This document shows, piece after piece, positions 1 to 9,488 of a DNA stretch of 64,000 nucleotides. The first letter of the stretch is position 1. Each line of letters begins with the position of its first letter. The notes under the pieces are model-generated. The model did no database searches. It saw nothing but the letters and a program-made list of their open reading frames with translations, and was not told the origin of the DNA. The position numbers were made by a program, and so were the translations under genes. This stretch comes from Arcobacter arenosus (lineage in GTDB: Bacteria > Campylobacterota > Campylobacteria > Campylobacterales > Arcobacteraceae): positions 62,001 to 126,000 of the forward strand of contig NZ_VANU01000007.1 of NCBI RefSeq assembly GCF_005771535.1, read 5' to 3'.

Positions 1-849
1 ACCGATTTTTTCTTGCTCAGGAGTTATAAATGCAGGTATTCCATTAACCTCTAAAACAATATATTCTTCTTTTTTTCTATCATAAATAATATCAACTCCA
101 GCGATATCAAGACCAGTAACTTTAGCGGCATTTAGTGCCAATTCGATTACACTATCTGGAATCTCTCTTTTGAAAACACTTCCACCACTTGTAACATTTG
201 TTCTCCAATCTGTTCCGCTAGCTCGTCTCCCATATCCACCAACATAAGTGCCATCTACAATATCAATTCTAAAATCACTATTGTCATAATCAATAAATTT
301 TTCAACATAAAAAAATCTTAAATCCATTTGATTTAAAAAAGGCAATAACATATCTAGAGTTTCTTCATTTTCTATTTTAGTTAATCCGACTCCACCCCAA
401 CCATCAGTTGGTTTGTAAACCATTTTATCCCATTTTTTAATTATCTTTTTTAATTGCCATGTATCATCTCTATGACAAAGTTTATAATCAGCAGTTTGTA
501 TTTTATTTCTTCTTAAAACAAATGAAGTATGAAATTTGTCTTCAGTTAATTCAAATGATTCAAAAGAGTTAATCATTGGAATAACTTTGCTTAGGGCCTT
601 ATATAAATACATTTGATATTGAGTTTGTTCCCCTGCATTGTATGAAAAAAATAAATCTAATTTATCTAATTTGATATTTTTGCCATCTCTTTCATATAAA
701 ATGTGACCATTTTTTGCAATTGCATCTCTAAGGTTAATATTAGGAATAACCTCAATTCCTCTTTCATTTAATTGTTCAATAATTTTTTTTTGAATTATAT
801 CCCCACCACCATTTTGGTATAACCACATACCAATTGTTCTTTCTCCCAT
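1..849 (-). CDS. RimK-like ATP-grasp ligase, C-terminally cut by the window edge
   Basis: This open frame enters from the left edge, so the C-terminus is missing; 283 codons are visible. The ATG at 849 follows TAGGAGAATTT, a good ribosome binding site. The protein starts MGERTIGMWLYQNGG. It shows ATP-grasp features: KPTDGWGGVG (lysine plus glycine-rich loop) and, near the edge, the metal-binding EVNGIPAF. This is the layout of RimK, glutathione synthetase and related ligases, which join an amine to a carboxylate through an acyl phosphate. The substrate cannot be read from sequence. It lies 26 bp downstream of an M20 peptidase on the same strand, so the two are probably co-transcribed and may act on the same peptide-like compound. 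Confidence 0.8.
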   Translation of the reverse strand, partial: MGERTIGMWLYQNGGGDIIQKKIIEQLNERGIEVIPNINLRDAIAKNGHILYERDGKNIKLDKLDLFFSYNAGEQTQYQMYLYKALSKVIPMINSFESFELTEDKFHTSFVLRRNKIQTADYKLCHRDDTWQLKKIIKKWDKMVYKPTDGWGGVGLTKIENEETLDMLLPFLNQMDLRFFYVEKFIDYDNSDFRIDIVDGTYVGGYGRRASGTDWRTNVTSGGSVFKREIPDSVIELALNAAKVTGLDIAGVDIIYDRKKEEYIVLEVNGIPAFITPEQEKIG

Positions 850-875
850 AAATTCTCCTAATTTTTATATTCCTA

Positions 876-1967
876 CTATTTTTGTTGATAAAAACTTAAA
901 ATTTTTGTCATCATTTCAATTCTTTGTTCAAATGAACTTTTTAATGCCCTTTCTTTTTTTGTATGGTCGCCATCTCCATAAGGACCAAAGCCATCAATTG
1001 TTGTTACTCCACAACTTGCAACAATATTGGCATCGCTAACACCACCTCTTCTTTCAGTTTGAATTTTTTGATTAGTCAATTCTTCAAAAAATTTAATCAA
1101 ATCCAATTGATTTTGGTTTTGCTCCATTACTCCTCTTTGGATTATCCCCTCAGCATGGGAAATGGTTCCTTCAACGAAAGATTTATTAGTAATTTCTTCT
1201 ACACTTTTCATAACTCTTTCTTGTTCACTAACTTTATCAAACCGAAACTCCATATGCATCTCACAATGGGGCGATACAGTATTAATTCCAATACCACCTT
1301 CGATTTTCCCTACATTTACAATAGTTCCTTCATCAAAGTTTATTAATTCATGAAATTTTTGAAGTTTAATTGCCCCTTCAAGATTTGCATTGATACCTTT
1401 TTTGTATGAAGTTCCCGCATGTGCAGCTTTCCCCTCAACTTTTATAATGTATCTTCCTACACCTTTTCTTGCGGTAACTACCTCAAGTTTTTTTCCAGCT
1501 GCTTCAAATACAAAACAATAATCATAATCCTTTGCAATCGATGATGTTACCTCTTTTGAGTCATCACTTCCTGTTTCTTCATCGGAAACCAATAAAAAGT
1601 CTATATTGAAAATTTCTTTGTTTTTATTAAAAATATTTCTAAGAGATTGTAAGGCAACAATATTACCACCTTTCATATCACATACACCTGGACCATATAT
1701 CCAATCTTCATCTTCACTAAAACCCTCAAAATAACCATTAGGAAAAACAGTATCGTTATGTCCTAATAAAAGTATTTTTTTCCCATCTTTTTTAGCAGAT
1801 TGATATAAGATATGATCACCAATTAATTCTCTTTTGTATATTTTTTTGGAAAAGCCAAGATCTTCTAGCCATTTACTCATGTAGCCACTAACTTCGTCAA
1901 CACCATGTTTATTATGAGTGTATGAGTTAATATTAATGATTGTTTCTAAGTCTCTTAAGTAGTTCAA
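876..1967 (-). CDS. M20-family zinc peptidase (carboxypeptidase G2 type)
   Basis: 363 residues, the usual length for M20 exopeptidases. The metal and catalytic residues are in place: H70 and D72 (GHNDTVFP), bridging D97 (GPGVCDMKGG), the general-base pair E130-E131 (SDEETGS), E155, and a late histidine near 335 (GDGDHT). The lid/dimerisation domain sits around 170-280 (GKAAHAGTSYKKG). There is no signal peptide, so it is cytoplasmic. The start is TTG at 1967, after AAGGGTAAAT. The family removes C-terminal or N-acyl groups from small peptides, such as folate-type glutamates; the substrate here is unknown. The ATP-grasp gene directly downstream suggests a matched make/break pair for an amide-linked metabolite. 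Confidence 0.83.
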   Translation of the reverse strand: MNYLRDLETIININSYTHNKHGVDEVSGYMSKWLEDLGFSKKIYKRELIGDHILYQSAKKDGKKILLLGHNDTVFPNGYFEGFSEDEDWIYGPGVCDMKGGNIVALQSLRNIFNKNKEIFNIDFLLVSDEETGSDDSKEVTSSIAKDYDYCFVFEAAGKKLEVVTARKGVGRYIIKVEGKAAHAGTSYKKGINANLEGAIKLQKFHELINFDEGTIVNVGKIEGGIGINTVSPHCEMHMEFRFDKVSEQERVMKSVEEITNKSFVEGTISHAEGIIQRGVMEQNQNQLDLIKFFEELTNQKIQTERRGGVSDANIVASCGVTTIDGFGPYGDGDHTKKERALKSSFEQRIEMMTKILSFYQQK

Positions 1968-2009
1968 ATTTACCCTTATTCGTTTAATAGGGCAGTCTTT
2001 AAAGTAAGA

Positions 2010-2039
2010 AAGCCAAGTAATTATATAATTACTTGACTT
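2010..2039. terminator. 30-bp inverted repeat in the argG/M20 peptidase gap
   Basis: The two 15-base arms pair with one G-T wobble and no loop, centred on TTATATAA. It lies downstream of argG and upstream of the M20 gene. A second short hairpin, TGGTTAC-TTT-GTAACCA, sits at 2057-2073. Together they could end the argG transcript. There is no long T-run, so termination strength is uncertain, and an operator role for the perfect palindrome is possible. Confidence 0.45.
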
Positions 2040-2090
2040 ATATGTGTAGTTTAAGCTGGTTACTTTGTAACCATTTTGTAAATAAAATAT

Positions 2091-3329
2091 CTATTTGTTT
2101 TGTGATTGACCAGCAATGATAAATCTTAACGCATTAAGTCTAATAAATCCTTCTGCATCTTTTTGGTTGTAAACTTCATCTTCTTCAAAAGTAGAGTGTG
2201 CTTCAGAAAATAAAGATTTTTCAGATTCTCTTCCAACAACTATTACATTACCTTTATAAAGTTTTAATTTAACTCTACCTTCTACATTCTCTTGAGTTTT
2301 ATCAATTGCAGCTTGAAGCATCTCTCTTTCAGGAGAGAACCAATAACCTTGATAGATTAATTTAGCATATCTTGGCATCATCTCATCTTTTAAGTGAGCT
2401 TCTTCTCTATCTAAAGTAATAGATTCAATTGCTCTATGAGCTTTTAGCATGATAGTTCCACCTGGAGTTTCATAACATCCTCTAGCTTTCATACCAACAT
2501 ATCTATTTTCAACAATATCAATTCTTCCAATACCATGTTTGTTACCATATTGATTTAATGTTTCAAGAATAGTTGCAGGAGACATAGCTTCACCATTTAT
2601 TGCAATAGGGTCACCATTTTTATAATCGATTGTGATGTATTCTGGTTCATCAGGAGCATTTTCTGGAGAATTAGTCCATAACCACATTGCTTCTTCTGGT
2701 TCTGCATTTGGGTTTTCTAATAATAACCCTTCATATGAAATATGTAAAAGGTTTGCATCCATTGAATATGGACTTACAACTGGGTTTCCATTTTCATCAA
2801 TATGTTTTTTATCAATTTGTATACCATTTTTCTTAGCATATGCAAGTAGTTTTTCCCTTGAATTTAAATCCCATTCTCTCCAAGGAGCTATAACAGTAAT
2901 ATCTGGATTTAATCCTAAATATCCTAACTCAAATCTAACTTGGTCATTACCTTTTCCTGTTGCTCCATGTGATACAGCATCTGCACCCATTTTGTTTGCA
3001 ATTTCAATTTGTTTTTTTGCAATTAATGGTCTTGCAATTGAAGTACCTAATAGATATTCACCCTCATAAATTGCATTAGCTCTAAACATTGGGAATACGT
3101 AATCTTTTACAAATTCTTCTTTAATATCTAAAATAAAAATATTTTCTGGTTTAATTCCACATGCAAGTGCTTTTTCCCTTGCTGGTTCTACTTCTTCTCC
3201 TTGACCTAGGTCAGCTGTAAAAGTGATAACTTCTGCATTATACTCATCTTGTAGCCATTTTAATATTGTAGATGTATCTAGCCCACCACTGTAAGCAAGT
3301 ACAACTTTTTTAACTTCTTTTTTGCTCAT
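2091..3329 (-). CDS. argG: argininosuccinate synthase
   Basis: ArgG joins citrulline and aspartate using ATP, in the penultimate step of arginine synthesis. The 412-residue protein has the N-type ATP pyrophosphatase P-loop AYSGGLDTS at about residues 12-20 and the family blocks [24 protein letters not shown] and GRIDIVENR, all complete. Length is normal. The start ATG at 3329 has AGGA six bases upstream. It stands alone between an M20 peptidase and a chemoreceptor, but argF of the same pathway is at 19.8 kb. I remember argG next to the S4/tsaE/lptB block in Campylobacter jejuni too. Confidence 0.97.
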   Translation of the reverse strand: MSKKEVKKVVLAYSGGLDTSTILKWLQDEYNAEVITFTADLGQGEEVEPAREKALACGIKPENIFILDIKEEFVKDYVFPMFRANAIYEGEYLLGTSIARPLIAKKQIEIANKMGADAVSHGATGKGNDQVRFELGYLGLNPDITVIAPWREWDLNSREKLLAYAKKNGIQIDKKHIDENGNPVVSPYSMDANLLHISYEGLLLENPNAEPEEAMWLWTNSPENAPDEPEYITIDYKNGDPIAINGEAMSPATILETLNQYGNKHGIGRIDIVENRYVGMKARGCYETPGGTIMLKAHRAIESITLDREEAHLKDEMMPRYAKLIYQGYWFSPEREMLQAAIDKTQENVEGRVKLKLYKGNVIVVGRESEKSLFSEAHSTFEEDEVYNQKDAEGFIRLNALRFIIAGQSQNK

Positions 3330-3376
3330 AATATATCCTATGAAATGGTTATTTTAAAGAACGCATTTTAACAAAA

Positions 3377-3406
3377 GAAAGCTATAAAATAGTTTATATA
3401 ACTTTC
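3377..3406 (-). terminator. stem-loop after the chemoreceptor gene
   Basis: GAAAGCTATA and TATAACTTTC pair over 10 bp with one wobble around a 10-base loop. Read on the minus strand the stem is followed by TTTTGTT. It lies 25 bp past the stop of the methyl-accepting protein and before argG, as expected of a rho-independent terminator. Confidence 0.55.
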
Positions 3407-3431
3407 TTCCTTTTTTTATGTTATTTTTTGT

Positions 3432-4868
3432 TTAAGCAGTATCTTTTCCGATAAAGTTTTTTTCATTTGCTTCAGAAACAATAAATTTAGCTATTTCATC
3501 TGTTTGTTGAGCTATAACTTTAGTTTCATTGGCAATTGAAGCATTTTGTTGTGTTTGTTGGTCAAGACTATTGATTGCATCATTAATCTGAACAATTCCA
3601 GATTCTTGTTCTTTTGAAGCAGATTCCACATTTGAAATAAGTTCAATTGTTTTATTAATATTTTCATTTAGATAGTTATACCCTAAAATCATTTTATCGG
3701 AGATAACTTTCCCATTATTTGCTTTAGTTGTTGCTTTTTCAACTAGATTTTTAATCTCTTTTGCTGCTTCAGCAGACCTAGAAGCTAAATTTCTAACTTC
3801 TTGTGCAACAACGGCAAACCCTTTACCTGCTTCACCCGCTGTTGCAGCTTCTACTGCTGCATTTAGTGAAAGAATATTTGTTTGAAAGGCTATTTGGTCA
3901 ATTACAGTAATTGCATCATTTATAGCATTAACTTCGTCATCAATTTCATTCATTGCCGTTGTTGTTTGTTGTGCTAAATCTTTTCCTTCATTTGCCGAGA
4001 TAGTTACTTGATTTGCAAATTCAGTCATTTTTATAACATTTTGCGTATTTGCTGAAATATTTGAGGTAATCTCTTCTAATGCAGCAGCTGTCTCTTCTAA
4101 TGATGCAGCAGCTTCATTTGAATTAATATTTAAGCTATCAACATTCGATAGAAGAACATTAGAACTTTTTTCTAGTGCAAGTCCATTTTTTTTGTTATCT
4201 AATAACATTTTATTAATAACATCTGCTAAGTTGTTTAGTCCAATTGCTGTTTCTCCTAGATTATTATCATCTTCTATTTTATATGTAAAATCAAGGTTTT
4301 GATAAGAGATTAAAGCTTTTGTAATATTATTTAAATCATTATTAACTTTAGAAGATACAATTTTAAACAATTCATTGATTCCATTTTTAAGTTCTTCAAT
4401 ACCTGTGTTTGTTGTACTTTCTTCTATTGTTTGGTTCATATTACCTTCTTTTGCAACATCAATAGCATCTTTTACTGACGTAATTACCCTTTTTGAGTCT
4501 GTAATATCTTGAGCAAATTTAACTACTCTTATCACAACACCCTTACTATCCCTAACAGGAGTATAAGAAGCTTGAATCCAAATTGAGCTACCATCTTTTT
4601 TAAATCTTTCAAACTCATTGATATTAGATTTACCATCAGCTAAATCTTTCCAAAATTGTGAGTATTCAGAGGTGTTTACATAATCTTTATCGCAAAACAT
4701 CCTATGGTGTTTACCTTCAACTTCATCTAAAGTGTATCCTAATGCATTTAAAAAGTTATTATTAGCATGTATGATTGTCCCATCAGGCTTAAAAGATATA
4801 ATTGCATAGTTTTCTTCCATTGCAAGTAATCTCCCTGATTCTTCCTGTGTTTTCCCAAAATTAAACAT
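3432..4868 (-). CDS. soluble PAS-domain methyl-accepting chemotaxis protein
   Basis: 478 residues with no membrane segment. An Aer-like PAS domain occupies about 20-125 ([20 protein letters not shown]). A linker leads to an MCP signalling domain at about 245-460, whose hairpin tip reads [27 protein letters not shown] (abridged here to its ends; key part [16 protein letters not shown]). It should sense an intracellular or redox cue through PAS and control CheA. The tip has EAATAGE where most MCPs have EAARAGE. No C-terminal CheR/CheB-binding pentapeptide is present. The start ATG follows GAGGAG nine bases upstream. The gene is divergent from the S4 protein gene. Confidence 0.93.
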   Translation of the reverse strand: MFNFGKTQEESGRLLAMEENYAIISFKPDGTIIHANNNFLNALGYTLDEVEGKHHRMFCDKDYVNTSEYSQFWKDLADGKSNINEFERFKKDGSSIWIQASYTPVRDSKGVVIRVVKFAQDITDSKRVITSVKDAIDVAKEGNMNQTIEESTTNTGIEELKNGINELFKIVSSKVNNDLNNITKALISYQNLDFTYKIEDDNNLGETAIGLNNLADVINKMLLDNKKNGLALEKSSNVLLSNVDSLNINSNEAAASLEETAAALEEITSNISANTQNVIKMTEFANQVTISANEGKDLAQQTTTAMNEIDDEVNAINDAITVIDQIAFQTNILSLNAAVEAATAGEAGKGFAVVAQEVRNLASRSAEAAKEIKNLVEKATTKANNGKVISDKMILGYNYLNENINKTIELISNVESASKEQESGIVQINDAINSLDQQTQQNASIANETKVIAQQTDEIAKFIVSEANEKNFIGKDTA

Positions 4869-4913
4869 AATAAGTGTCTCCTCTTATTTACTTATATTTT
4901 ATTTATTGAAAAA

Positions 4914-4919
4914 ATTATA
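4914..4919 (-). promoter_or_regulatory. -10 box of the chemoreceptor gene
   Basis: TATAAT on the minus strand, about 46 bases before the start codon. No good -35 is seen (TTTCAC at 17 bp spacing), which is normal for sigma-70 promoters in this phylum. Confidence 0.5.
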
Positions 4920-4993
4920 GTAGAACATAGTATTGTGAAAGTATTATTTCTTACTTTTATTCTTTAAAAAAAGTGTTTTTAAATAGTTTTAGA

Positions 4994-4999
4994 TATAAT
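4994..4999 (+). promoter_or_regulatory. -10 box of the S4/trpD/tsaE/lptB operon
   Basis: TATAAT preceded by spaced T-rich tracts, the usual promoter look in Campylobacterota. It ends only seven bases before the ATG at 5007, so transcription would begin at or next to the start codon. Confidence 0.55.
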
Positions 5000-5006
5000 T
5001 TAATCT

Positions 5007-5258
5007 ATGAGAATAGATAAATTTTTAAATGCGGTTAATATTACAAAAAGAAGAGCAGTTGCTGAGGATATGCTTGAGCACAAAGTTGTCTTTATAAATG
5101 GACAAGCTGTTAAAAAAGCAAAAGAGGTAAAAGTTGGTGATTTAATTGAGATTAAATACCTTGAAAGAAGTGATAAATTTAAGGTATTACAAATACCAAC
5201 TACAAAATCTACACCAAAATCTAAAATGGCAGAATATGTCGAAAAAATAGAAGGATAA
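5007..5258 (+). CDS. S4-domain RNA-binding protein (Hsp15/RqcP-like)
   Basis: 83 residues, nearly all one S4 fold: RIDKFLNAVNITKRRAVAEDMLEHKVVFINGQAVKKAKEV is its alpha-L motif (positions 2-42; key residues R2, D4, K5, R15). Proteins of this size bind rRNA or stalled 50S-tRNA complexes; Hsp15 and RqcP are the characterised relatives. No Shine-Dalgarno is visible before the ATG, and the -10 box lies immediately upstream, so the message may be leaderless. trpD follows after 3 bp. Which RNA it binds cannot be read here. Confidence 0.85.
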   Translation: MRIDKFLNAVNITKRRAVAEDMLEHKVVFINGQAVKKAKEVKVGDLIEIKYLERSDKFKVLQIPTTKSTPKSKMAEYVEKIEG

Positions 5259-5261
5259 TAG

Positions 5262-6245
5262 ATGTTCAATATGGCTAAATTAAAATTTGATGATATATTT
5301 GAGAATAAACTTCCTGAGGACGAGGTTAGAGAATATCTAATTGAATTATATGAAAGAGGTGAAACTGCTGCTGAAATTGCAGGAGCAGCTAGCGCTATGA
5401 GAGACCATTTAATTCCTTTGCCAGTTCATTATGCTTTAAAAGAAAAATTGATTGATAATTGTGGAACAGGTGGTGATAAATCAAATTCATTTAATATTTC
5501 AACTACTGTATCAATTGTTTTAGCTGCTTGTGGGTGTTATGTTGCAAAACATGGTAATAGAAGTATTACAAGTAAGAGTGGTAGTGCAGATATGTTAGAA
5601 GCGCTTGGATTAAATTTAAATCTGTCTTTGGAAAATACAGCAAAAATGTTGGAAGATACAGGTTTTTGCTTTATGTTTGCACAAAATCATCATCCAGCTA
5701 TGAAATATGTTATGCCAATTAGAAAATCAATCCCACATAGAACTATATTTAATATTTTAGGACCTTTAGCTAATCCTGCTACTGTATCAAAACAATTAAT
5801 TGGTGTATTTAGTGATTCTTATATTAATAAAATGATTACGGCACTTACCTTATTAGATACAAATAGAGCAATGGTAGTAAGTTCAAAAGATGGTATGGAT
5901 GAAATATCTATAAGTGATGTAACTTATGCAACTAGTTTAATTAATGAAAGAACTAGTGATTTTATTATAGATCCGCAAGAGTATGGAATGAAATTATCTC
6001 CTAAAGAAGCAATATTAGGTGGAGATGCTGCTTATAATGCAAAAATTACAAAAGCAATATTATCTAATGAAGAAGAGGGTGCAAAACTTGATATCGTCTT
6101 GTTAAATACAGCTGCTGCATTAATTGTTGATGAAAAAGCAAATGATTTTAAAGAGGGTATTGAAATAGCAAGAGATGCAATTTATAGTGGAAAAGCAAAA
6201 GAAAAACTTGAAAAATTAATTGAAGTATCTTCAAAATTAAATTAG
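5262..6245 (+). CDS. trpD: anthranilate phosphoribosyltransferase
   Basis: TrpD transfers phosphoribose from PRPP to anthranilate, the second step of the tryptophan branch. 327 residues; the PRPP loop CGTGGDKSNSFNIST starts at residue 67, followed by KHGNRSITSKSGSAD and the HHPAMKYVMPIRK block. The ATG at 5262 has GAAGGA at proper distance; a second ATG at 5271 is possible. No other trp gene lies nearby, so the pathway is scattered. It sits between the S4 protein and tsaE in a plus-strand operon with 3- and 8-bp gaps; in C. jejuni, as I remember it, this position has no trpD. Confidence 0.95.
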   Translation: MFNMAKLKFDDIFENKLPEDEVREYLIELYERGETAAEIAGAASAMRDHLIPLPVHYALKEKLIDNCGTGGDKSNSFNISTTVSIVLAACGCYVAKHGNRSITSKSGSADMLEALGLNLNLSLENTAKMLEDTGFCFMFAQNHHPAMKYVMPIRKSIPHRTIFNILGPLANPATVSKQLIGVFSDSYINKMITALTLLDTNRAMVVSSKDGMDEISISDVTYATSLINERTSDFIIDPQEYGMKLSPKEAILGGDAAYNAKITKAILSNEEEGAKLDIVLLNTAAALIVDEKANDFKEGIEIARDAIYSGKAKEKLEKLIEVSSKLN

Positions 6246-6253
6246 GAATTTTA

Positions 6254-6673
6254 TTGAAATCATTTCTTTTAAATGAAAATGAACTTAATGTTATTGTAGA
6301 TGAATTGAAATCTCAAATTGAAGCTTTAAATAATGACTGTATAATTATTCTTAGAGGAGATTTGGCAAGTGGTAAGACTACATTTGTAAAAAATTATGTT
6401 AAATCTTTAGGAATTAATGAAAATGTTACTTCTCCAACTTTTTCTCTACAATCTATTTATGATAATAGAGTTTTCCATTATGATGTTTATAATAAAACAT
6501 TAGAAGAGTTTATCTCTTTAGGTCTTTTAGAAGAATTTGAAAAAAATGGTATCCATTTTGTAGAGTGGGGAAATGAGAAACTAGAAGAATTATTGAAATC
6601 TTATGGTTTTAATGTACTTATTTTAAATATTGAAAAACTAGAGAATAAAAGGCAATATAAAATAGATGAATAA
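6254..6673 (+). CDS. tsaE: tRNA N6-threonylcarbamoyladenosine synthesis ATPase TsaE
   Basis: 139 residues, typical for TsaE, the ATPase partner of TsaB/TsaD in making t6A37 on ANN-decoding tRNAs. The Walker [10 protein letters not shown] is at 35-43 and the switch-like SPTFSL at about 60-65, then HYDVYN. The start is TTG at 6254 (AGGAATTTTAT before it). Its last eight bases overlap lptB, indicating translational coupling. Confidence 0.93.
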   Translation: MKSFLLNENELNVIVDELKSQIEALNNDCIIILRGDLASGKTTFVKNYVKSLGINENVTSPTFSLQSIYDNRVFHYDVYNKTLEEFISLGLLEEFEKNGIHFVEWGNEKLEELLKSYGFNVLILNIEKLENKRQYKIDE

Positions 6674-7397
6674 AAAAAGTAAATTAAGAATTGAAGGTAT
6701 TACTAAAAGTATTAAAAAAACACAAATCTTACATGGTATTTCCCTTGAAGTAAACTCTGGTGAGATTGTAGGTTTATTAGGTCCTAATGGAGCAGGAAAA
6801 ACTACAACTTTTTATACAGTATGTGGACTTGTTAGTCCAACAAATGGAAAAGTTTATTTTGATGAAGAGGATATAACTGAACTTCCTTTACATAAAAGAG
6901 CATTAAAAGGGATTGGTTATCTTCCACAAGAATCATCTATTTTTAAAGATTTATCAGTTGAAGATAATTTAATGTTAGCTGCTCAAATTGTTACAAAAGA
7001 TAAAAAAGAGCAACATAAGCGAGTTGAAGATTTATTAGAAGTTTTTAATATTGAACCAATAAGACAGAGAAAAGGTATCTCTTTATCTGGTGGAGAGAGA
7101 AGAAGAACAGAGATTGCTAGAGCTTTAGTCTCTAAGCCAAAATTTTTATTATTAGATGAACCTTTTGCTGGTGTTGATCCTATTGCTGTTAAAGATATTC
7201 AAGAGATAATTCATGAATTAACTAAAATAGGGATTGGAATATTAATTACAGACCATAATGTAAGGGAAACCTTAGAGATTTGTAATAGAGCTTATGTTAT
7301 GAAAAGTGGTAGTTTACTTGCTTCTGGAAATGCAGAAGAGATAAAAAGTGATGGTAGCGTTAGAGAACACTACTTAGGGGAAAGTTTTAACTTTTAA
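6666..7397 (+). CDS. lptB: LPS export ABC transporter ATP-binding protein
   Basis: LptB powers extraction of lipopolysaccharide from the inner membrane, with LptF/G. 243 residues; Walker [10 protein letters not shown] at 39-47, Q-loop at YLPQESS, signature LSGGE at 140-144, Walker B LLLDEP at 161-166 and switch histidine ITDHNVRET. The block [27 protein letters not shown] is typical of LptB. In C. jejuni I recall rpoN immediately after this gene; here the next gene is convergent on the other strand, overlapping its stop by 4 bp. Confidence 0.95.
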   Translation: MNKKSKLRIEGITKSIKKTQILHGISLEVNSGEIVGLLGPNGAGKTTTFYTVCGLVSPTNGKVYFDEEDITELPLHKRALKGIGYLPQESSIFKDLSVEDNLMLAAQIVTKDKKEQHKRVEDLLEVFNIEPIRQRKGISLSGGERRRTEIARALVSKPKFLLLDEPFAGVDPIAVKDIQEIIHELTKIGIGILITDHNVRETLEICNRAYVMKSGSLLASGNAEEIKSDGSVREHYLGESFNF

Positions 7398-8686
7398 GAA
7401 CAATTAATACAATTGTTCCCTCTCTTTTTTGCTTCATCTAAAGATGATTTCACTCTTTTTATTATTGTTTCAATATTATCTTCTTTATTTAAAACTGTAA
7501 TTCCAAAACTTACATTTAATTTATTATCAACAAAAAGTTTGTTTTTAAGAATATTTGTTTTAATTTTTTCTGAAACATATTGTGCCCCATCAATTTTAGT
7601 TTGAGGTAAAATAATTAAGAAATTAAAGTCATCCCATCTTCCTATACTATCAAACTCTCTGATATTGTTTAAAACTATTTCACTTGTTTTTTTTAAAATT
7701 TCATCATCTAAAGGTTTATTTTCCAGATTGTTTATATCAAAAGCAATAACTGATAAATCATTGCCATATCTTTTATCTCTTCTAATCTCTTTTGATAATA
7801 TATCTTTAAATTTATTGTAATTAAACAGTCCAGTTAAACCATCATGATTTGCTTGAAAATCTAATAGATTTAATTTTTCATTTATTTGGGTAATATCTAA
7901 GAGAGTTACAATATATCTATTTTTTTCATTTTCAATTTTATCAATATTTATTAAAAATGAGAGTTCATTATCATCATCACTTTTAACTTTTACAATTTTA
8001 TTTAAATCATCAAGTTTTTTGAATTTTTCAATATCATCTGTTTGAGATATATTTAAATAAGGTTCAAAAAAAGATTTAGAATTAAAGATTTTATATAAAG
8101 TATCAAATTCTGAAAGAAATTTATCTTGATCTTCAATTAAAAAAAACTCTTGAAAACTTTTATTTACTTCGATAATTTTTTCATCTTCTATAAGAAGTAT
8201 CATATTTTTTTGAGTATCTAAAATATGTTTTATCTCTTTTTTTTCATCTTGTATTTTATTCTCAAGTTCAATATTTACAGACTCTAACTCTTTTTTTAAA
8301 AAAAGAGGTTCTGAGGCTCTTATCATATTTTGAACTAACTGATATAAATCTACAGGTTTTAGTACATATGAACTTACATTTAAATCGATAGCTTTTTTTA
8401 GAAAGAAGTGGTCACTATGGGCACTTGTGATTATTAAAGGAATAGAAGAGTCTTCTTTCCTAATCTCTTCACATACTTCAAGTCCACCTATTTTTGGTAT
8501 ATTAATATCCGTTAAAATTAGATTAATATCTTTATTGTTTTTATATATCTCTAATGCTTCAGCCCCGTTTTTAGATACAAAAACTTTTTTTACAATAGAG
8601 GATAAGGTTTTAAATGTAAATTCTCTAATATCATCTTCATCTTCAATATATAAGATTACGAGGTTATTTAATATCTCTTTATTCAT
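7394..8686 (-). CDS. response regulator with a degenerate GGDEF domain
   Basis: 430 residues. A CheY-like receiver at 5-125 has its phosphorylation site D60 (LTDINIP), an acidic pocket and K at SYVLKP. A helical/PAS-like middle (about 140-270) leads to a GGDEF-fold at about 280-425 ([20 protein letters not shown]). The catalytic signature GG(D/E)EF is replaced by DDFNF at 352-356 ([13 protein letters not shown]), so diguanylate cyclase activity is not expected. It may bind nucleotide or partners instead. The ATG at 8686 is followed upstream by an AT-rich region. It has no adjacent kinase gene. Confidence 0.88.
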   Translation of the reverse strand: MNKEILNNLVILYIEDEDDIREFTFKTLSSIVKKVFVSKNGAEALEIYKNNKDINLILTDINIPKIGGLEVCEEIRKEDSSIPLIITSAHSDHFFLKKAIDLNVSSYVLKPVDLYQLVQNMIRASEPLFLKKELESVNIELENKIQDEKKEIKHILDTQKNMILLIEDEKIIEVNKSFQEFFLIEDQDKFLSEFDTLYKIFNSKSFFEPYLNISQTDDIEKFKKLDDLNKIVKVKSDDDNELSFLINIDKIENEKNRYIVTLLDITQINEKLNLLDFQANHDGLTGLFNYNKFKDILSKEIRRDKRYGNDLSVIAFDINNLENKPLDDEILKKTSEIVLNNIREFDSIGRWDDFNFLIILPQTKIDGAQYVSEKIKTNILKNKLFVDNKLNVSFGITVLNKEDNIETIIKRVKSSLDEAKKRGNNCINCS

Positions 8687-8738
8687 ATAAAACCTTTTTT
8701 TTAATGCATAATATTATAAAAAAATTATTTAAAAGAAA

Positions 8739-9461
8739 CTAATTAAAAATCTTAATTGCATTTTTTAGATCCTCTTCTGTATCAATTCCGAAAGATTTTG
8801 ATTCAACTTCTACCATAGCAACTTTGTAATCATTGTCAATAGCTCTTAATTGTTCTAGCTTTTCAATTGTTTCTAATTTTGATTGTTTAAGGGAACAAAA
8901 ATCATTTAATGATTTTTTAGTAAAGCCATAAATTCCTAAGTGTCCATAATAAGAAGATGATTCATAATGGTCTCTATGGTATGGAATTTTAGATCTTGAA
9001 AAATAAATTGCATTTGAATTTTCATCTAAAATTACTTTTACATGATTAGGGTCATCTGCTAGTTCTGAAGTAATTTTCTTAAAACAACTAGTAATCATTA
9101 TATCTTCATTATTTTTTTTAACTTGTTTTACTCTATTTATTACTTTTTCTATAACTTCTGGTTCAATGAAAGGTTCATCTCCTTGAACATTTATAATGAT
9201 TTCATCATCATCTAGATTTAAAATATTTACCGCCTCATTAATCCTATCCGTACCACTTTGATGTTCACTTGATGTTAAAACAGCATCAAAACCGTATTCA
9301 TTAGCTAAATCAATAACTTCTTGAGAATCGGTTGCTATAACTACTTTATCCAAAGAACTTACTTGTTTAGCAGTTCTTATAACCATTGGTAAACCTAAAA
9401 TATCTACTAGAATTTTGTTTGCAAATCTACTTGAATTTAATCTTGCAGGTATTATAATCAT
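8739..9461 (-). CDS. kdsB: 3-deoxy-manno-octulosonate cytidylyltransferase
   Basis: KdsB activates Kdo as CMP-Kdo for lipid A-core assembly. 240 residues with the nucleotide-binding start IIPARLNSSRFANKIL, VVIATDS, INVQGDEPFI and HLGIYGF, all expected. The C-terminal GIDTEEDL is conserved too. It lies 27 bp downstream of a PAS kinase gene on the same strand, which may place both on one message. It serves the same pathway as lptB, 1.3 kb away, but on the other strand. Confidence 0.95.
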   Translation of the reverse strand: MIIIPARLNSSRFANKILVDILGLPMVIRTAKQVSSLDKVVIATDSQEVIDLANEYGFDAVLTSSEHQSGTDRINEAVNILNLDDDEIIINVQGDEPFIEPEVIEKVINRVKQVKKNNEDIMITSCFKKITSELADDPNHVKVILDENSNAIYFSRSKIPYHRDHYESSSYYGHLGIYGFTKKSLNDFCSLKQSKLETIEKLEQLRAIDNDYKVAMVEVESKSFGIDTEEDLKNAIKIFN

Positions 9462-9488
9462 TTAATTAATCCTTTTTAATTGTTAATA

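Noticed and set aside
963-1346. Plus-strand open frame opposite the M20 peptidase
   Set aside because: It is the complement of a gene with intact catalytic motifs; its product shows no coherent domain and no ribosome binding site.
2010-2073. Inverted repeats after argG as part of a mobile element
   Set aside because: No transposase, target duplication or second copy; they look like ordinary stem-loops.
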